From Paracoccaceae bacterium Fryx2 (GTDB lineage Bacteria; Pseudomonadota; Alphaproteobacteria; Rhodobacterales; Rhodobacteraceae): 64,000 nucleotides of DNA. Of this stretch, positions 20,717 to 29,405 are shown in pieces (the stretch's first letter is position 1; each line of letters begins with the position of its first letter). Position numbers and translations under genes: made by a program. Below the pieces are notes generated by a model. The model searched no databases. It worked only from the letters and a program-made list of their open reading frames with translations, and was not told the DNA's origin. Location of the stretch: positions 2,688,501 through 2,752,500 of the forward strand of contig JAVSGI010000005.1 in NCBI GenBank assembly GCA_032334235.1. The letters run 5' to 3'.

Positions 20717-21745
20717 GTGCAGGCGACTGACCTGAAGGCTCGGCTGATCACCCGGGCGCTGGAGGAAGGGTTTTCCGGCGTCGGGGTCTGTGCGCCGGAT
20801 GCGGTGCCGGAAGCTGCGGGGCGGTTGCGGGCGTTTCTGGCGGCGGGGCGGGAAGGGCAGATGGGCTGGATGGCCGAGCGCGAGGCCTGGCGCGGGTCGG
20901 CCGCGGCGCTGTGGCCCGAGGCGCGCTCGGTCGTGATGCTGGCCGAGGTCTATACGCCGGAGGGCGACCCGCTGGCGGTGTTGCAGGCGCGGGACCGGGC
21001 GGCGGTGAGCGTCTATGCCCAGGGGAGGGATTATCACGATCTGGTCAAGCGGCGGCTGAAGCGGCTGGGGCGGTGGCTGGTGGACGCGTCGGGGGCCGGG
21101 ATCAAGGTGTTCGTCGACACCGCGCCGGTGATGGAAAAGCCGCTGGCGCAGGCCGCAGGGTTGGGCTGGCAGGGCAAGCATACGAACCTTTTGAGCCGGG
21201 AGCTGGGAAGCTGGTTCTTTCTGGGTGCGATCTTCACCACGGCCGCGCTGCCGCCCGATGCGCCGGAGGTTTCGCATTGCGGCAGTTGCACCGCCTGCCT
21301 CGACATCTGCCCGACCGCGGCGTTTCCGGCGCCCTGGCAGCTGGATGCGCGGCGCTGCATTTCCTATCTGACGATCGAGCACCGCGGGCCGGTGGACGAG
21401 GATCTGCGTGGCCTGATGGGCAACCGGATCTATGGCTGCGACGATTGCCTGGCGGTGTGCCCGTGGAACAAGTTCGCGGTCGCTGCGCGCGAGATCGGCT
21501 ATCAGCCGCGCGTCGGGGCGCCGCTGCTGGCGGAGCTTGCGGCGCTGGACGATGCCGCGTTCCGGGCGCGGTTTTCGGGCAGCCCGATCAAGCGGATCGG
21601 GCGCGACCGCTTCGTGCGCAACGTGCTTTATGCCATAGGCAACTCGGGGGATGCCGGATTGCGCGGGGCGGCGGCCGCGCTGGTGGAGGACGGCGACGCG
21701 GCGGTGGCGGATGCGGCGCGCTGGGCCCTGCGGCGGCTGGCCTGA
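20717..21745 (+). CDS. queG: Epoxyqueuosine reductase QueG
   Basis: 342-aa cobalamin-dependent iron-sulfur enzyme for the last step of queuosine synthesis in tRNA. The N-terminal domain binds cobalamin and substrate ([49 protein letters not shown]). Two 4Fe-4S binding motifs follow: [13 protein letters not shown] and [10 protein letters not shown]. The C-terminus has HEAT-like helices. GTG 20717 is the most plausible start, with GGTGGAGG just upstream; the frame is open to 20285 but that part overlaps the GST gene. No other queuosine genes are nearby. Confidence 0.94.
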   Translation: MQATDLKARLITRALEEGFSGVGVCAPDAVPEAAGRLRAFLAAGREGQMGWMAEREAWRGSAAALWPEARSVVMLAEVYTPEGDPLAVLQARDRAAVSVYAQGRDYHDLVKRRLKRLGRWLVDASGAGIKVFVDTAPVMEKPLAQAAGLGWQGKHTNLLSRELGSWFFLGAIFTTAALPPDAPEVSHCGSCTACLDICPTAAFPAPWQLDARRCISYLTIEHRGPVDEDLRGLMGNRIYGCDDCLAVCPWNKFAVAAREIGYQPRVGAPLLAELAALDDAAFRARFSGSPIKRIGRDRFVRNVLYAIGNSGDAGLRGAAAALVEDGDAAVADAARWALRRLA

Positions 21746-21799
21746 ATTCTGCCGGAAATCCGGGTATGATCGCGTCGTCTTTGCGAGAAAGGTTGGATC

Positions 21800-22294
21800 G
21801 TGGATGGTGAGACGGTGGCGGGGCAGCCGTGGCTGCTGATCGGGGCGCTGGCGGGGTTTCTGGTGGTGGCGAACCTGCTATGTGCGCTGGCCTTCTGGCT
21901 GGACAAGCGGCGGGCGGTGGCGGGGGAGTGGCGGATACCTGAGGCGACCCTGCTGGGGATGGCGCTGGCGGGCGGCTGGGTCGGGGCGAAATGGGCGCAA
22001 CACCGGTTTCGCCACAAGACGCGGAAACAGCCCTTTCGGACGCAGTTGAACACCATTGGCGCGGTGCATCTGGTAGCGGCGGCTCTGCTGTTCGCGCCTA
22101 TGGGGGATCTGGGTCTGCCGGAAGTTGCACGGGTGCAGAAAAGGCTGTCGGGGCTGGTTTGGTCGGCGCAAGATGCGCTGGCCGACATGGCGCAAGGTCT
22201 GACCGTCGCGGCCCCGCAGACTGCCGCAAAGGCGGAACTGCCGCGCCGGTTCGGGCCGGGCAGCGACGGCTGGGCGGCGGCAGACCGCCGGTGA
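21800..22294 (+). CDS. DUF1294 domain-containing membrane protein
   Basis: 164 aa. A first transmembrane segment (LLIGALAGFLVVANLLCALAFW) runs into LDKRRAVAGEWRIPEATLLGMALAGGWVGAKWAQHRFRHKTRKQPFR, in which the DKRRA, WRIPE and RHKT-K features mark DUF1294. A second hydrophobic stretch (LNTIGAVHLVAAALLFAPMG) follows. DUF1294 proteins usually end there; this one has about 60 more soluble residues. GTG 21800 follows GAGAAAGG. Function unknown. A separate promoter-like site precedes the next small gene. Confidence 0.8.
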   Translation: MDGETVAGQPWLLIGALAGFLVVANLLCALAFWLDKRRAVAGEWRIPEATLLGMALAGGWVGAKWAQHRFRHKTRKQPFRTQLNTIGAVHLVAAALLFAPMGDLGLPEVARVQKRLSGLVWSAQDALADMAQGLTVAAPQTAAKAELPRRFGPGSDGWAAADRR

Positions 22295-22306
22295 GGCGGC
22301 AAATCC

Positions 22307-22334
22307 TTGGGTTCCGGCGGATCGGTGCTATATT
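22307..22334 (+). promoter_or_regulatory. Promoter candidate for the 56-codon small gene
   Basis: TTGGGT (22307-22312), 16-bp spacer, TATATT (22329-22334). It lies just after the DUF1294 stop and about 30 bp before the start codon at 22365. Confidence 0.5.
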
Positions 22335-22364
22335 GACCGTCCGACTCACGCTGGAGGATCAGAG

Positions 22365-22535
22365 ATGACCAAGCATATTGCCGACCATCGCACGCCGTCG
22401 AAAAACGGGCGTCTGGTGCATTTCCTGCGGATCGCGCGCGGCGCGCGCGGGCTTTGGCACCGGGCCGAGGCGATGCCTGCGGGCAACCGGCGAGTGGTGG
22501 AGTATCTGCGCATCGCGCGGGGACGTGAAGCCTGA
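22365..22535 (+). CDS. Small basic protein with two LRIARG motifs (56 aa), unknown
   Basis: ATG 22365 to TGA 22533 encodes 56 residues. Support: a strong GGAGGATCAGAG ribosome-binding site, a promoter candidate at 22307-22334, and no competing gene on either strand. The protein is rich in Arg and has an internal repeat: VHFLRIARGARGL near residues 18-30 and VEYLRIARGREA at the end. This looks like two amphipathic basic helices, which would fit nucleic-acid, ribosome or membrane-surface binding. I know of no family. A palindromic repeat (22542-22560) starts 7 bp after the stop. Confidence 0.6.
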   Translation: MTKHIADHRTPSKNGRLVHFLRIARGARGLWHRAEAMPAGNRRVVEYLRIARGREA

Positions 22536-22541
22536 GGGCAC

Positions 22542-22560
22542 GATTTTTCTACGAAAAATC
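22542..22560. repeat. GATTTTTC-TAC-GAAAAATC palindrome (family copy 1)
   Basis: Perfect 8-bp arms (22542-22549, 22553-22560) around TAC, between the convergent small gene and ilvE. Sister copies are at 35516-35534 and 38902-38920. Probably works as a short terminator or as a genome-specific repeat. Confidence 0.7.
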
Positions 22561-22610
22561 AGATGGATGACGGAGCTCGGGCAGGCCGATCAGGCCCGCC
22601 CGGTTTCGTT

Positions 22611-23477
22611 TCAGGACCGCACCAGCTTTTCGTAGTCGGTCGCGATCTCGTGCGTCAGGGCCCCCACCTCGAAGTTGTAGGGGCCGATCTCGCCGACCGG
22701 GGTGACCTCGGCGGCGGTGCCGGTGAGGAAGCATTGTTCGTAGCCTTCCAGATCGGCGGCCTCGATGCGGCGTTCGATCACGGTGATGCCCTTGGCGCGC
22801 AACATGCCGATGACGGTCTGGCGGGTGATGCCGTTCAGGATCGCGTCGGGAACCGGGGTGTGAACCTCGCCGTCCTTGACGAAGAAGATGTTGGCGCCGG
22901 TCGCCTCGGCAACAAAGCCGCGATAGTCGAACATCATCGCATCGGAGCAGCCCTTCGCCTCGGCCGCGTGTTTCGACATGGTGCAGATCATGTAGAGACC
23001 GGCGGCCTTGGCGGCGTGCGGTATGGTGTCGGGCGACGGGCGCTTCCATTTCGAGATGTCGAGCTTGGCGCCCTTGAACTTGGCGTCGCCGTAATAGGCG
23101 CCCCAGGTCCAGACCGCGATGGCCATGCGGATCGGGTTGCGCTTGGCGGCTACCCCCATGTCCTCGCCCGAACCGCGCCAGGCGACGGGCCGCACATAGG
23201 CATCGGTCAGGCCGTTGGCCTTGAGGGTCGCCTCCTTGGCGGCCTCGATCTCGGCGACCGACCAGGGCAGCTCCATGTCGAGCAGTTCGGCCGATTTGCG
23301 CAGCCGTTCGGAATGCTCGACCGACTTGAAGATCTTGCCGTTGTAGCAGCGCTCGCCCTCGAAGACGCTTGACGCGTAGTGCATCGCATGGGTCAGGATG
23401 TGGACGTTGGCGGCGCGCCAGTCCACCAGTTTGCCATCCATCCAGATAAAGCCGTCGCGGTCGTCGTAGCCTGCCAT
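22611..23477 (-). CDS. ilvE: Branched-chain amino acid aminotransferase
   Basis: 288-aa class IV (fold type IV) PLP enzyme for the last step of Val, Ile and Leu synthesis, using glutamate. The Schiff-base Lys is Lys157 in IPHAAKAAGLY. The cofactor-site Glu is in FVAEATGANIFFV (near 191), and GITRQTVIGMLRAKGI and FLTGTAAEVTPVGEI form the phosphate and carboxylate regions. ATG 23477 is preceded by CGGAGGACCGGAAA. The gene is divergent from the MarR-type gene at 23629, and the shared 151-bp region holds overlapping promoter candidates. Confidence 0.95.
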   Translation of the reverse strand: MAGYDDRDGFIWMDGKLVDWRAANVHILTHAMHYASSVFEGERCYNGKIFKSVEHSERLRKSAELLDMELPWSVAEIEAAKEATLKANGLTDAYVRPVAWRGSGEDMGVAAKRNPIRMAIAVWTWGAYYGDAKFKGAKLDISKWKRPSPDTIPHAAKAAGLYMICTMSKHAAEAKGCSDAMMFDYRGFVAEATGANIFFVKDGEVHTPVPDAILNGITRQTVIGMLRAKGITVIERRIEAADLEGYEQCFLTGTAAEVTPVGEIGPYNFEVGALTHEIATDYEKLVRS

Positions 23478-23560
23478 TTTCCGGTCCTCCGTCGGGTCAC
23501 TTTGCGAATGTTGCGCAGGTTTGGTCCGAAGTGGACATAAAGTTGCGCGAAATCGGGGTT

Positions 23561-23606
23561 TGGCTAACAGTTGAGTCTTGGAAAGTCAACAAGGCTGACA
23601 TAAAAT
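23561..23606. promoter_or_regulatory. Divergent promoters of the MarR-type gene and ilvE with a central operator-like palindrome
   Basis: Plus strand: TTGGAA (23578-23583), 17 bp, TAAAAT (23601-23606), directed at the gene at 23629. Minus strand: TTGACT (23589-23584), 17 bp, TAGCCA (23566-23561), directed at ilvE. An imperfect palindrome GTTGA...TCAAC (23570-23590) covers both -35 boxes, the usual position for a MarR autorepressor. Confidence 0.5.
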
Positions 23607-23628
23607 CGGCGCAACGAGGGAGGCGGCG

Positions 23629-24138
23629 ATGGCAGAAGGCGGGGCCGGACCGGGCGGGGGCGAAAGCCTGCTGTTCCTGACCGACGAACAGGTGCGCAAG
23701 GGGATCGAGGCGATGTTCTTTGCCTATCGCGGCTTTACCGCCGACCCGGACCGGATTCTGGGCGGGATGGATTACGGCCGGGCGCATCACCGGGCGATCC
23801 ACTTCATCCACCGCAGCCCGGGCACCACGGTGAACAACCTGCTGTCGATTCTGGGCGTGACCAAGCAGAGCCTGAACCGGGTGCTGCGGACGCTGATCGA
23901 GGACGGGCTGGTGGAAAGCCGGGTCGGGCGGCAAGACAAGCGCGAGCGGCATCTGCTGCTGACGGAAAAGGGCGCTGCGCTGGAACGGGCGCTGTCGGAT
24001 GCACAGCGGGCGCGGATGAGGGCGGCCTATCGTGCGGCGGGGCCCGCGGCGGTGCAGGGCTTTCGCCAGGTGCTGGAGGCGATGATGGACCCCGATCTGC
24101 GCCGCCAATACCAGACGCTGAAGGAGAGCGGGGCATGA
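23629..24138 (+). CDS. petP: MarR-family regulator, PetP-like
   Basis: 169-aa winged-helix regulator. The DNA-binding part is about residues 50-110: HRAIHFIHRSPGTTVNNLLSILGVTKQSLNRVLRTLIEDGLVESR and the wing RQDKRERHLLLTEKG. ATG 23629 has GAGGGAGGCGGCG upstream. The stop overlaps the start of the response regulator gene. In Rhodobacter capsulatus an equivalent pair, petP (MarR type) and petR (OmpR type), lies directly upstream of petABC and is needed for respiration and photosynthesis. I give the symbol by this pairing and by type; here petABC is about 14 kb away. A palindrome over its promoter suggests autoregulation. Confidence 0.78.
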   Translation: MAEGGAGPGGGESLLFLTDEQVRKGIEAMFFAYRGFTADPDRILGGMDYGRAHHRAIHFIHRSPGTTVNNLLSILGVTKQSLNRVLRTLIEDGLVESRVGRQDKRERHLLLTEKGAALERALSDAQRARMRAAYRAAGPAAVQGFRQVLEAMMDPDLRRQYQTLKESGA

Positions 24139-24845
24139 CCGAGCCGCAGGCGCACCTTCTGGTGGTGGATGATGACGAACGCATCCGGGGGCTGTTGCAG
24201 AAGTTCCTGATGCGCAACGGCTTTCTGGTGACGATCGCGCGAGATGCGGCGCAGGCACGGCGGCTGCTGTCCGGGCTGGAGTTCGACCTGATCGTGCTGG
24301 ACGTGATGATGCCGGGCGAGGACGGCATCTCGCTGACCCAGGCGCTGAGGGCGCGGATCACCACGCCGATCCTGCTGCTGACCGCGCGGGGCGAGGCCAG
24401 CAACCGGATCGAAGGCTTCGAGGCCGGGGCGGACGACTATCTGGTGAAGCCGTTCGAGCCGAAGGAACTGCTGCTGCGGATCAACGCGATTCTGCGCCGG
24501 GTGCCGCAGGTGCGCGCCGATGCCGGGCCGAAGGTGCTGCATCTTGGGGCGGTGCGCTATGATCTGGACCGGGGCGAGCTGTGGCGCGGGGCGGAACCGG
24601 TGCGGCTGACCGCGACCGAGGCGCAACTGATGCGGATCTTTGCCGCGCAGCCCGGCGAGCCGGTCAGCCGCGAGCGGCTGGTGGGTGATCTGGGGCGCGA
24701 CGAGGGGCTGGGCCCGGACCGGGCGCAGGAGCGGGCGGTGGATGTGCAGATCACCCGGTTGCGCCGCAAGATCGAGGCCGACCCGCGCCAGCCGCGCTAT
24801 CTGCAGACGGTGCGGGGGTCGGGCTACATGCTGGCGCCCGACTGA
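24135..24845 (+). CDS. petR: OmpR/PhoB-family response regulator, PetR-like
   Basis: 236 aa. The receiver domain (1-120) has the acidic pocket Asp12-Asp14, the phosphoacceptor Asp56 (VLDVMMP), the switch Thr in LLLTARGE and Lys105 in YLVKPFEP. The C-terminal winged helix (about 133-234) ends with AVDVQITRLRRKIEADPRQPRYLQTVRGSGY in the standard way. ATG overlaps the MarR-type stop (4 bp). No histidine kinase gene is adjacent; I recall that R. capsulatus petR also lacks a neighbouring kinase. Likely role: regulation of respiratory or bc1 genes. Confidence 0.85.
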   Translation: MTEPQAHLLVVDDDERIRGLLQKFLMRNGFLVTIARDAAQARRLLSGLEFDLIVLDVMMPGEDGISLTQALRARITTPILLLTARGEASNRIEGFEAGADDYLVKPFEPKELLLRINAILRRVPQVRADAGPKVLHLGAVRYDLDRGELWRGAEPVRLTATEAQLMRIFAAQPGEPVSRERLVGDLGRDEGLGPDRAQERAVDVQITRLRRKIEADPRQPRYLQTVRGSGYMLAPD

Positions 24846-24912
24846 ACAGCGCGGGCGTTGCGGTCGGGCGGGCGGCGGGCTAGCGTGGCGGCGTGACCGA
24901 ATGGAGGACCAC

Positions 24913-25422
24913 ATGCTTTCCCGAAACCCGTTGATTGCCCACAGACTTGGCGCCGCCCTGCTGCTGTCCGCCCTTGCCACGCCCGTGCTTGCACAGGGGC
25001 TGGTGGCCTGGGATACCACCGCCGGCTGGGATGTGCTGATCGACCCGTCGCTGGGCAACGGCTGCCTGATCCAGTCTGAATTCACCGACGGGTCGGTGGT
25101 GCGGATCGGGTTCGATCTGACGGAAGGCATGGGCTACGTGACCGCCTTCAACGAGGCGTGGGGCGCGATCGAGGAGGGCAAGACCTACCCCGTGTCGTTC
25201 ACGCTCGATTCCGAGGAATACGAGGCCGAGGCGAAGGGCATCTATCTGGAAGGCGTGCCGGGGGCGGACATCTACTTCGACAACGAGGAGTTCCTGTTCG
25301 ACATCGCGGCGCGGCAGACCATGGTCTTGTCGCATGACGGGGCAGAGGTGATGTCGATCGACCTGACCGGCTCTGCCGCCGCGTTGACCGACGCGATTGC
25401 CTGTCAGGAAGCGCAGGGGTGA
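24913..25422 (+). CDS. Secreted protein of unknown function
   Basis: 169 aa. Signal peptide LIAHRLGAALLLSALATPVLAQG with cleavage near ALA-QG, so periplasmic. The mature part (AWDTTAGWDVLIDPSLGNGCLIQSEFTDGSVVRIGFD...) looks like an all-beta domain with two cysteines (GNGCLI and AIACQE) that may pair. No catalytic motif is visible. ATG 24913 is chosen because ATGGAGG directly upstream works as ribosome-binding site; an upstream in-frame ATG at 24901 is less likely. Its stop overlaps the start of the HDAC-like gene. Confidence 0.75.
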   Translation: MLSRNPLIAHRLGAALLLSALATPVLAQGLVAWDTTAGWDVLIDPSLGNGCLIQSEFTDGSVVRIGFDLTEGMGYVTAFNEAWGAIEEGKTYPVSFTLDSEEYEAEAKGIYLEGVPGADIYFDNEEFLFDIAARQTMVLSHDGAEVMSIDLTGSAAALTDAIACQEAQG

Positions 25423-26345
25423 CCACCGCGCTTTTCAGCCACGTCGGCTTTGACGGCCATGTGACGCCGCCGGGCCACCCCGAACGGGTGGCCCGGCTGG
25501 CGGCGGTGGCAGAGGGGCTGGCGGGGCTGGACCTGCTGCGGCTGGAGGCGCCGGTTGGGGCCGAGGCCGACGTGCTGCGCTGCCACCCGGCGCGCTACCT
25601 GAACAACGTCCGCACCGCCTTGCCGCAGGAGGGCTGGGCGCAACTGGATGGCGACACCTACATGGCGCCGGGGTCGCTGGAGGCGGCGCTGCGCGGGGTG
25701 GGCGGCGCGTGTGCGGCGGTCGATCTGGTGCTGGGCGGCGGGGCGGCAAATGCCTTCGTCGTCTGCCGCCCGCCGGGGCACCACGCTGAACGCGAAACCG
25801 CGATGGGGTTCTGCCTGTTCGGCAACGTGGCGATTGCTGCCAAGCGGGCGCTGGACGTGCATGGCCTGGAGCGGGTGGCCGTCGTCGATTTCGACGTGCA
25901 TCACGGCAACGGAACGCAGGATCTGCTGTGGGACGAGGCGCGGGTGCTGTTCTTCTCCAGCCACCAGATGCCCTTGTATCCCGGCACCGGGTATCCGTCG
26001 GAACGCGGTGCGCACGGGCAGGTGGTCAACCTGCCGCTGCGGGGCGGCAGCGGGGGTGCGGAAATGCGGGCGATTTACGAGGCGGAGGTGTTCCCGCGGC
26101 TGGACGCATTCGCGCCGGAACTTATCTTGATCTCGGCGGGGTTCGATGCCCATGCCGACGACCCGCTGGCGGGGCTGATGTGGGCTGCGGCCGATTTCGG
26201 CTGGCTGACGGGGCGGCTGTGCGACGTGGCTGCGGCGCATTGTGGCGGGCGGGTGGTCTCGACACTTGAAGGCGGATATGATCTAGCTGCGCTGGCCGCG
26301 AGTGTGGCGGCGCATGTCGGCGTGTTGAAGGAGCGGGGCGCATGA
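25419..26345 (+). CDS. Histone deacetylase-like amidohydrolase (acetylpolyamine aminohydrolase family)
   Basis: 308-aa arginase/deacetylase-fold zinc hydrolase. The zinc and catalytic motifs are complete: RPPGHHAE (tandem His), VDFDVHHGNGTQD (zinc Asp and His), ISAGFDAHADDPLAG (zinc Asp) and EGGYDLAAL. Bacterial members remove acetyl groups from polyamines, acetoin-type compounds or proteins; the substrate cannot be read here. GTG 25419 overlaps the preceding stop (GTGA), and the stop overlaps xseB, so a run of four coupled genes (secreted protein, deacetylase, xseB, ispA) is likely. Confidence 0.92.
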   Translation: MTTALFSHVGFDGHVTPPGHPERVARLAAVAEGLAGLDLLRLEAPVGAEADVLRCHPARYLNNVRTALPQEGWAQLDGDTYMAPGSLEAALRGVGGACAAVDLVLGGGAANAFVVCRPPGHHAERETAMGFCLFGNVAIAAKRALDVHGLERVAVVDFDVHHGNGTQDLLWDEARVLFFSSHQMPLYPGTGYPSERGAHGQVVNLPLRGGSGGAEMRAIYEAEVFPRLDAFAPELILISAGFDAHADDPLAGLMWAAADFGWLTGRLCDVAAAHCGGRVVSTLEGGYDLAALAASVAAHVGVLKERGA

Positions 26346-26584
26346 GCAGTGAAAAGCCGGTTGCCGGAATGAGCTTTGAAGAGGCGATGGCGGCGCTGGA
26401 ACTGGTGGTATCGCAACTGGAACGCGGCGAGGTGCCGCTGGACCAGTCTATCGCGCTTTATGAACGCGGGGCGGCGCTGAAGGCGCATTGCGCGGCCATG
26501 CTCAAGGTGGCCGAAGACAAGGTCGAAATGATCCGTGCCCGCGAAGGGCAGGCCATCGGCACCGCACCGGCGGAGGGGCTGTGA
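26342..26584 (+). CDS. xseB: Exodeoxyribonuclease VII small subunit
   Basis: 80-aa coiled-coil subunit that binds XseA and regulates degradation of single-stranded DNA. The hallmark is SFEEAMAALELVVSQLERGEVPLDQSIALYERGAAL, followed by LKAHCAAMLKVAEDKVEMI. It overlaps the preceding gene by 4 bp and ispA by 4 bp, the usual xseB-ispA-dxs order. xseA is not in the window. Confidence 0.95.
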   Translation: MSSEKPVAGMSFEEAMAALELVVSQLERGEVPLDQSIALYERGAALKAHCAAMLKVAEDKVEMIRAREGQAIGTAPAEGL

Positions 26585-27450
26585 GTTTTCAGGCGGTCTT
26601 GAAGGCGGATTCGGCGCGGGTTCACGAACGGTTGAACGAGACGCTGGCGCGGTTCGGCACCGAGCCGGTGATTGCGGCGATGCGCTATGCGTTGCAGGGC
26701 GGCAAGGGGCTGCGCGGCTTTCTGGTGCTGGAATCGGCGCGGCTGCACAAGCTGGACTCGGGGCGGGCGATCAGTGCTGCGGCGGCGGTCGAGGCGCTGC
26801 ACGCCTATTCGCTGGTGCATGACGACCTGCCCTGCATGGACGACGACGACCTGCGGCGCGGCCTGCCGACCGTGCATGTGAAATGGGACGAGGCGACGGC
26901 GGTGCTGGCGGGAGACGCGCTGCAGACGCTGGCCTTCGAACTGCTGTGCGACCACGACATCGGCTCGGCCGAGGTGCGGGTGTCGCTGGTCGCATCGCTT
27001 GCGAAAGCCTCGGGCGCCGAGGGCATGGTTCTGGGGCAGGCGCTGGACATTGCTGCCGAGACCGCAACGGCGCCGCTGACGCTGGCCGAGATTACCGCGT
27101 TGCAGGCGGGCAAGACCGGCGCGCTGATCGGTTGGTCTGCGCAGGCGGGGGCGCTGATCGCGCAGGCCGACCCCGAACCGCTTCGCCGCTATGCGCAGGC
27201 GTTGGGGCTGGCGTTCCAGATCGCCGACGACCTGCTGGACGCGACCGGGGACGCGGGCAAGACCGGCAAGCGGGTCGGCAAGGATGCCGATGCGGGCAAG
27301 GCCACCTTCGTTTCGTTGCTGGGGCTGGAGGGTGCGCGCGCCCGCGCCCGTGATCTGGTCGCCGAGGCCGAAGCCGCCCTGCTGCCCTATGGCGCAGGGG
27401 CCGGCACCTTGATTGACGCGGCGCGCTTCGTTATCGCGAGGGACAACTGA
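26581..27450 (+). CDS. ispA: Short-chain polyprenyl diphosphate synthase (farnesyl/geranyl type)
   Basis: 289-aa trans-prenyltransferase that condenses IPP with allylic diphosphates to FPP. The first Asp-rich motif is [13 protein letters not shown] (Asp81, Asp82...); the second is [18 protein letters not shown] (residues 40-45) binds IPP and KTGALI is the usual following motif. GTG 26581 overlaps the xseB stop; the frame is open to 26488 inside xseB. Chain length is inferred from family and operon position. It supplies FPP for quinones, undecaprenyl phosphate and carotenoids, next to dxs. Confidence 0.92.
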   Translation: MSFQAVLKADSARVHERLNETLARFGTEPVIAAMRYALQGGKGLRGFLVLESARLHKLDSGRAISAAAAVEALHAYSLVHDDLPCMDDDDLRRGLPTVHVKWDEATAVLAGDALQTLAFELLCDHDIGSAEVRVSLVASLAKASGAEGMVLGQALDIAAETATAPLTLAEITALQAGKTGALIGWSAQAGALIAQADPEPLRRYAQALGLAFQIADDLLDATGDAGKTGKRVGKDADAGKATFVSLLGLEGARARARDLVAEAEAALLPYGAGAGTLIDAARFVIARDN

Positions 27451-27482
27451 CCCCGCCGCCGACACCCCGAGGAGGGGACGCC

Positions 27483-29396
27483 ATGACCAACCGACCCAAG
27501 ACCCCGACGCTCGACCGCGTAACCCTGCCCTGCGACCTCAAGGGGCTGACCGACCGCGAGTTGCGGGTGCTGGCCGATGAATTGCGCGCCGAGACGATTT
27601 CGGCCGTTTCGGTCACCGGCGGGCATCTGGGTGCCGGGCTGGGCGTGGTCGAATTGACCGTGGCGCTGCACGCGGCCTTCGATGCGCCGCGCGACAAGAT
27701 CATCTGGGATGTCGGTCACCAGTGCTATCCGCACAAGATCCTGACCGGGCGGCGCGACCGCATCCGCACGCTGCGCGCCAAGGACGGGCTGGCCGGTTTC
27801 ACCAAACGCTCGGAAAGCCCCTATGACCCGTTCGGGGCGGGGCATTCGTCAACCTCGATCAGCGCGGCGCTGGGCTTTGCGGCGGCGCGCGATCTTGGCG
27901 CCGATGGCGGCGACGCGGTTGCGGTGATCGGTGACGGTTCGATGTCGGCGGGCATGGCGTTCGAGGCGATGAACAACGCGGGCCACCTGAAGAAGCGCCT
28001 GTTCGTGATTCTGAACGACAACGAGATGAGCATCGCGCCGCCGGTCGGGGCGCTGTCCTCCTACCTCTCGCGGCTTTATGCCGGCGCGCCGTTCCAGGAT
28101 CTGCGGGCGGCGGCGAAGGGGGCCGTCAGCTTCCTGCCCGAACCGTTCCAGGAAGGCGCGCGGCGGGCGAAGGAGCTGCTGAAGGGCATGACCGTCGGCG
28201 GCACGCTGTTCGAGGAGCTGGGCTTTTCCTATGTCGGGCCGGTGGATGGGCACGATCTGGACCAGTTGCTGCCGCTGCTGCGCACGGTGAAGGCGCGGGC
28301 GACCGGGCCGATGCTGATCCACGTCATCACCAAGAAGGGCAAGGGCTATGCCCCGGCCGAATCCGCGCGCGACAAGGGTCATGCCACCTCGAAGTTCGAC
28401 GTGCTGACCGGGGTGCAGGCCAAGGCGGCATCGAACGCGCCAAGCTATACCAAGGTATTCGCGCAGGCGCTGATCGCCGAGGCGGCGCAGGACGAGAAGA
28501 TCGTGGCGGTGACGGCTGCGATGCCGGATGGCACGGGGCTGAACCTGTTCGCGGAACGGTTCCCGCGCCGCTGTTTCGATGTGGGCATTGCCGAACAACA
28601 TGCCGTGACCTTTTCGGCGGGCATGGCGGCGGGCGGGCTGAAGCCGTTCTGCGCGCTCTACTCGACCTTTCTGCAACGCGGTTATGACCAGATCGTGCAT
28701 GACGTGGCAATCCAGCGCCTGCCGGTGCGCTTTGCCATCGACCGGGCCGGGCTGGTGGGGGCGGATGGTGCGACCCATGCCGGGGCGTTCGACGTGGCAT
28801 TCCTGGCCAACCTGCCGGGATTCGTGGTGATGGCGGCGGCGGACGAGGCCGAGCTGGTCCACATGGTCGCCACCGCCGTGGCGCATGACGAAGGCCCGAT
28901 TGCCTTCCGCTTTCCGCGCGGCGAGGGTGTCGGGGTGGAAATGCCCGCCCGCGGCGTGCCGCTGGAAATCGGCAAGGGCCGGGTGATGCGCGAAGGCAGC
29001 CGGGTGGCGCTGCTGTCGTTCGGCACGCGGCTGTCGGAGGTGCTGGTGGCGGCCGAGGCGCTGGCGGCGCGCGGCATTGCCCCCACGGTGGCCGATGCCC
29101 GCTTTGCCAAGCCGCTTGACCGCGACCTGATCCTGCGGCTGGCGCGGGAGCATGAATGCCTGATCACCATCGAGGAAGGTTCGGTCGGCGGCTTCGGCAG
29201 CCATGTCGCGCAACTGCTGGCCGAGGAGGGCGTGTTCGACACAGGGCTGAAATACCGCTCGATGGTGCTGCCCGACATCTTCATCGACCAGGCCAGCCCC
29301 GAGGCGATGTATGCCGTGGCCGGGATGAACGCGCCGCAGATCGAGGCGAAGGTGCTTCAGACACTAGGCGTGGCGGTGGTGGGGATGCGGGCCTGA
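27483..29396 (+). CDS. dxs: 1-deoxy-D-xylulose-5-phosphate synthase
   Basis: 637-aa thiamine diphosphate enzyme that joins pyruvate and glyceraldehyde 3-phosphate, the first step of the MEP isoprenoid pathway. The cofactor motif is [18 protein letters not shown] (about 149-166); [27 protein letters not shown] and [15 protein letters not shown] are diagnostic, and the catalytic Glu lies in [19 protein letters not shown] 27483 has GGAGGGGACGCC before it. It ends the xseB-ispA-dxs unit. Confidence 0.97.
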   Translation: MTNRPKTPTLDRVTLPCDLKGLTDRELRVLADELRAETISAVSVTGGHLGAGLGVVELTVALHAAFDAPRDKIIWDVGHQCYPHKILTGRRDRIRTLRAKDGLAGFTKRSESPYDPFGAGHSSTSISAALGFAAARDLGADGGDAVAVIGDGSMSAGMAFEAMNNAGHLKKRLFVILNDNEMSIAPPVGALSSYLSRLYAGAPFQDLRAAAKGAVSFLPEPFQEGARRAKELLKGMTVGGTLFEELGFSYVGPVDGHDLDQLLPLLRTVKARATGPMLIHVITKKGKGYAPAESARDKGHATSKFDVLTGVQAKAASNAPSYTKVFAQALIAEAAQDEKIVAVTAAMPDGTGLNLFAERFPRRCFDVGIAEQHAVTFSAGMAAGGLKPFCALYSTFLQRGYDQIVHDVAIQRLPVRFAIDRAGLVGADGATHAGAFDVAFLANLPGFVVMAAADEAELVHMVATAVAHDEGPIAFRFPRGEGVGVEMPARGVPLEIGKGRVMREGSRVALLSFGTRLSEVLVAAEALAARGIAPTVADARFAKPLDRDLILRLAREHECLITIEEGSVGGFGSHVAQLLAEEGVFDTGLKYRSMVLPDIFIDQASPEAMYAVAGMNAPQIEAKVLQTLGVAVVGMRA

Positions 29397-29405
29397 GGCC
29401 CGCAT

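Noticed and set aside
23629..24845. Classical two-component system
   Set aside because: Only the response regulator is present; the partner gene is MarR-type, not a kinase.
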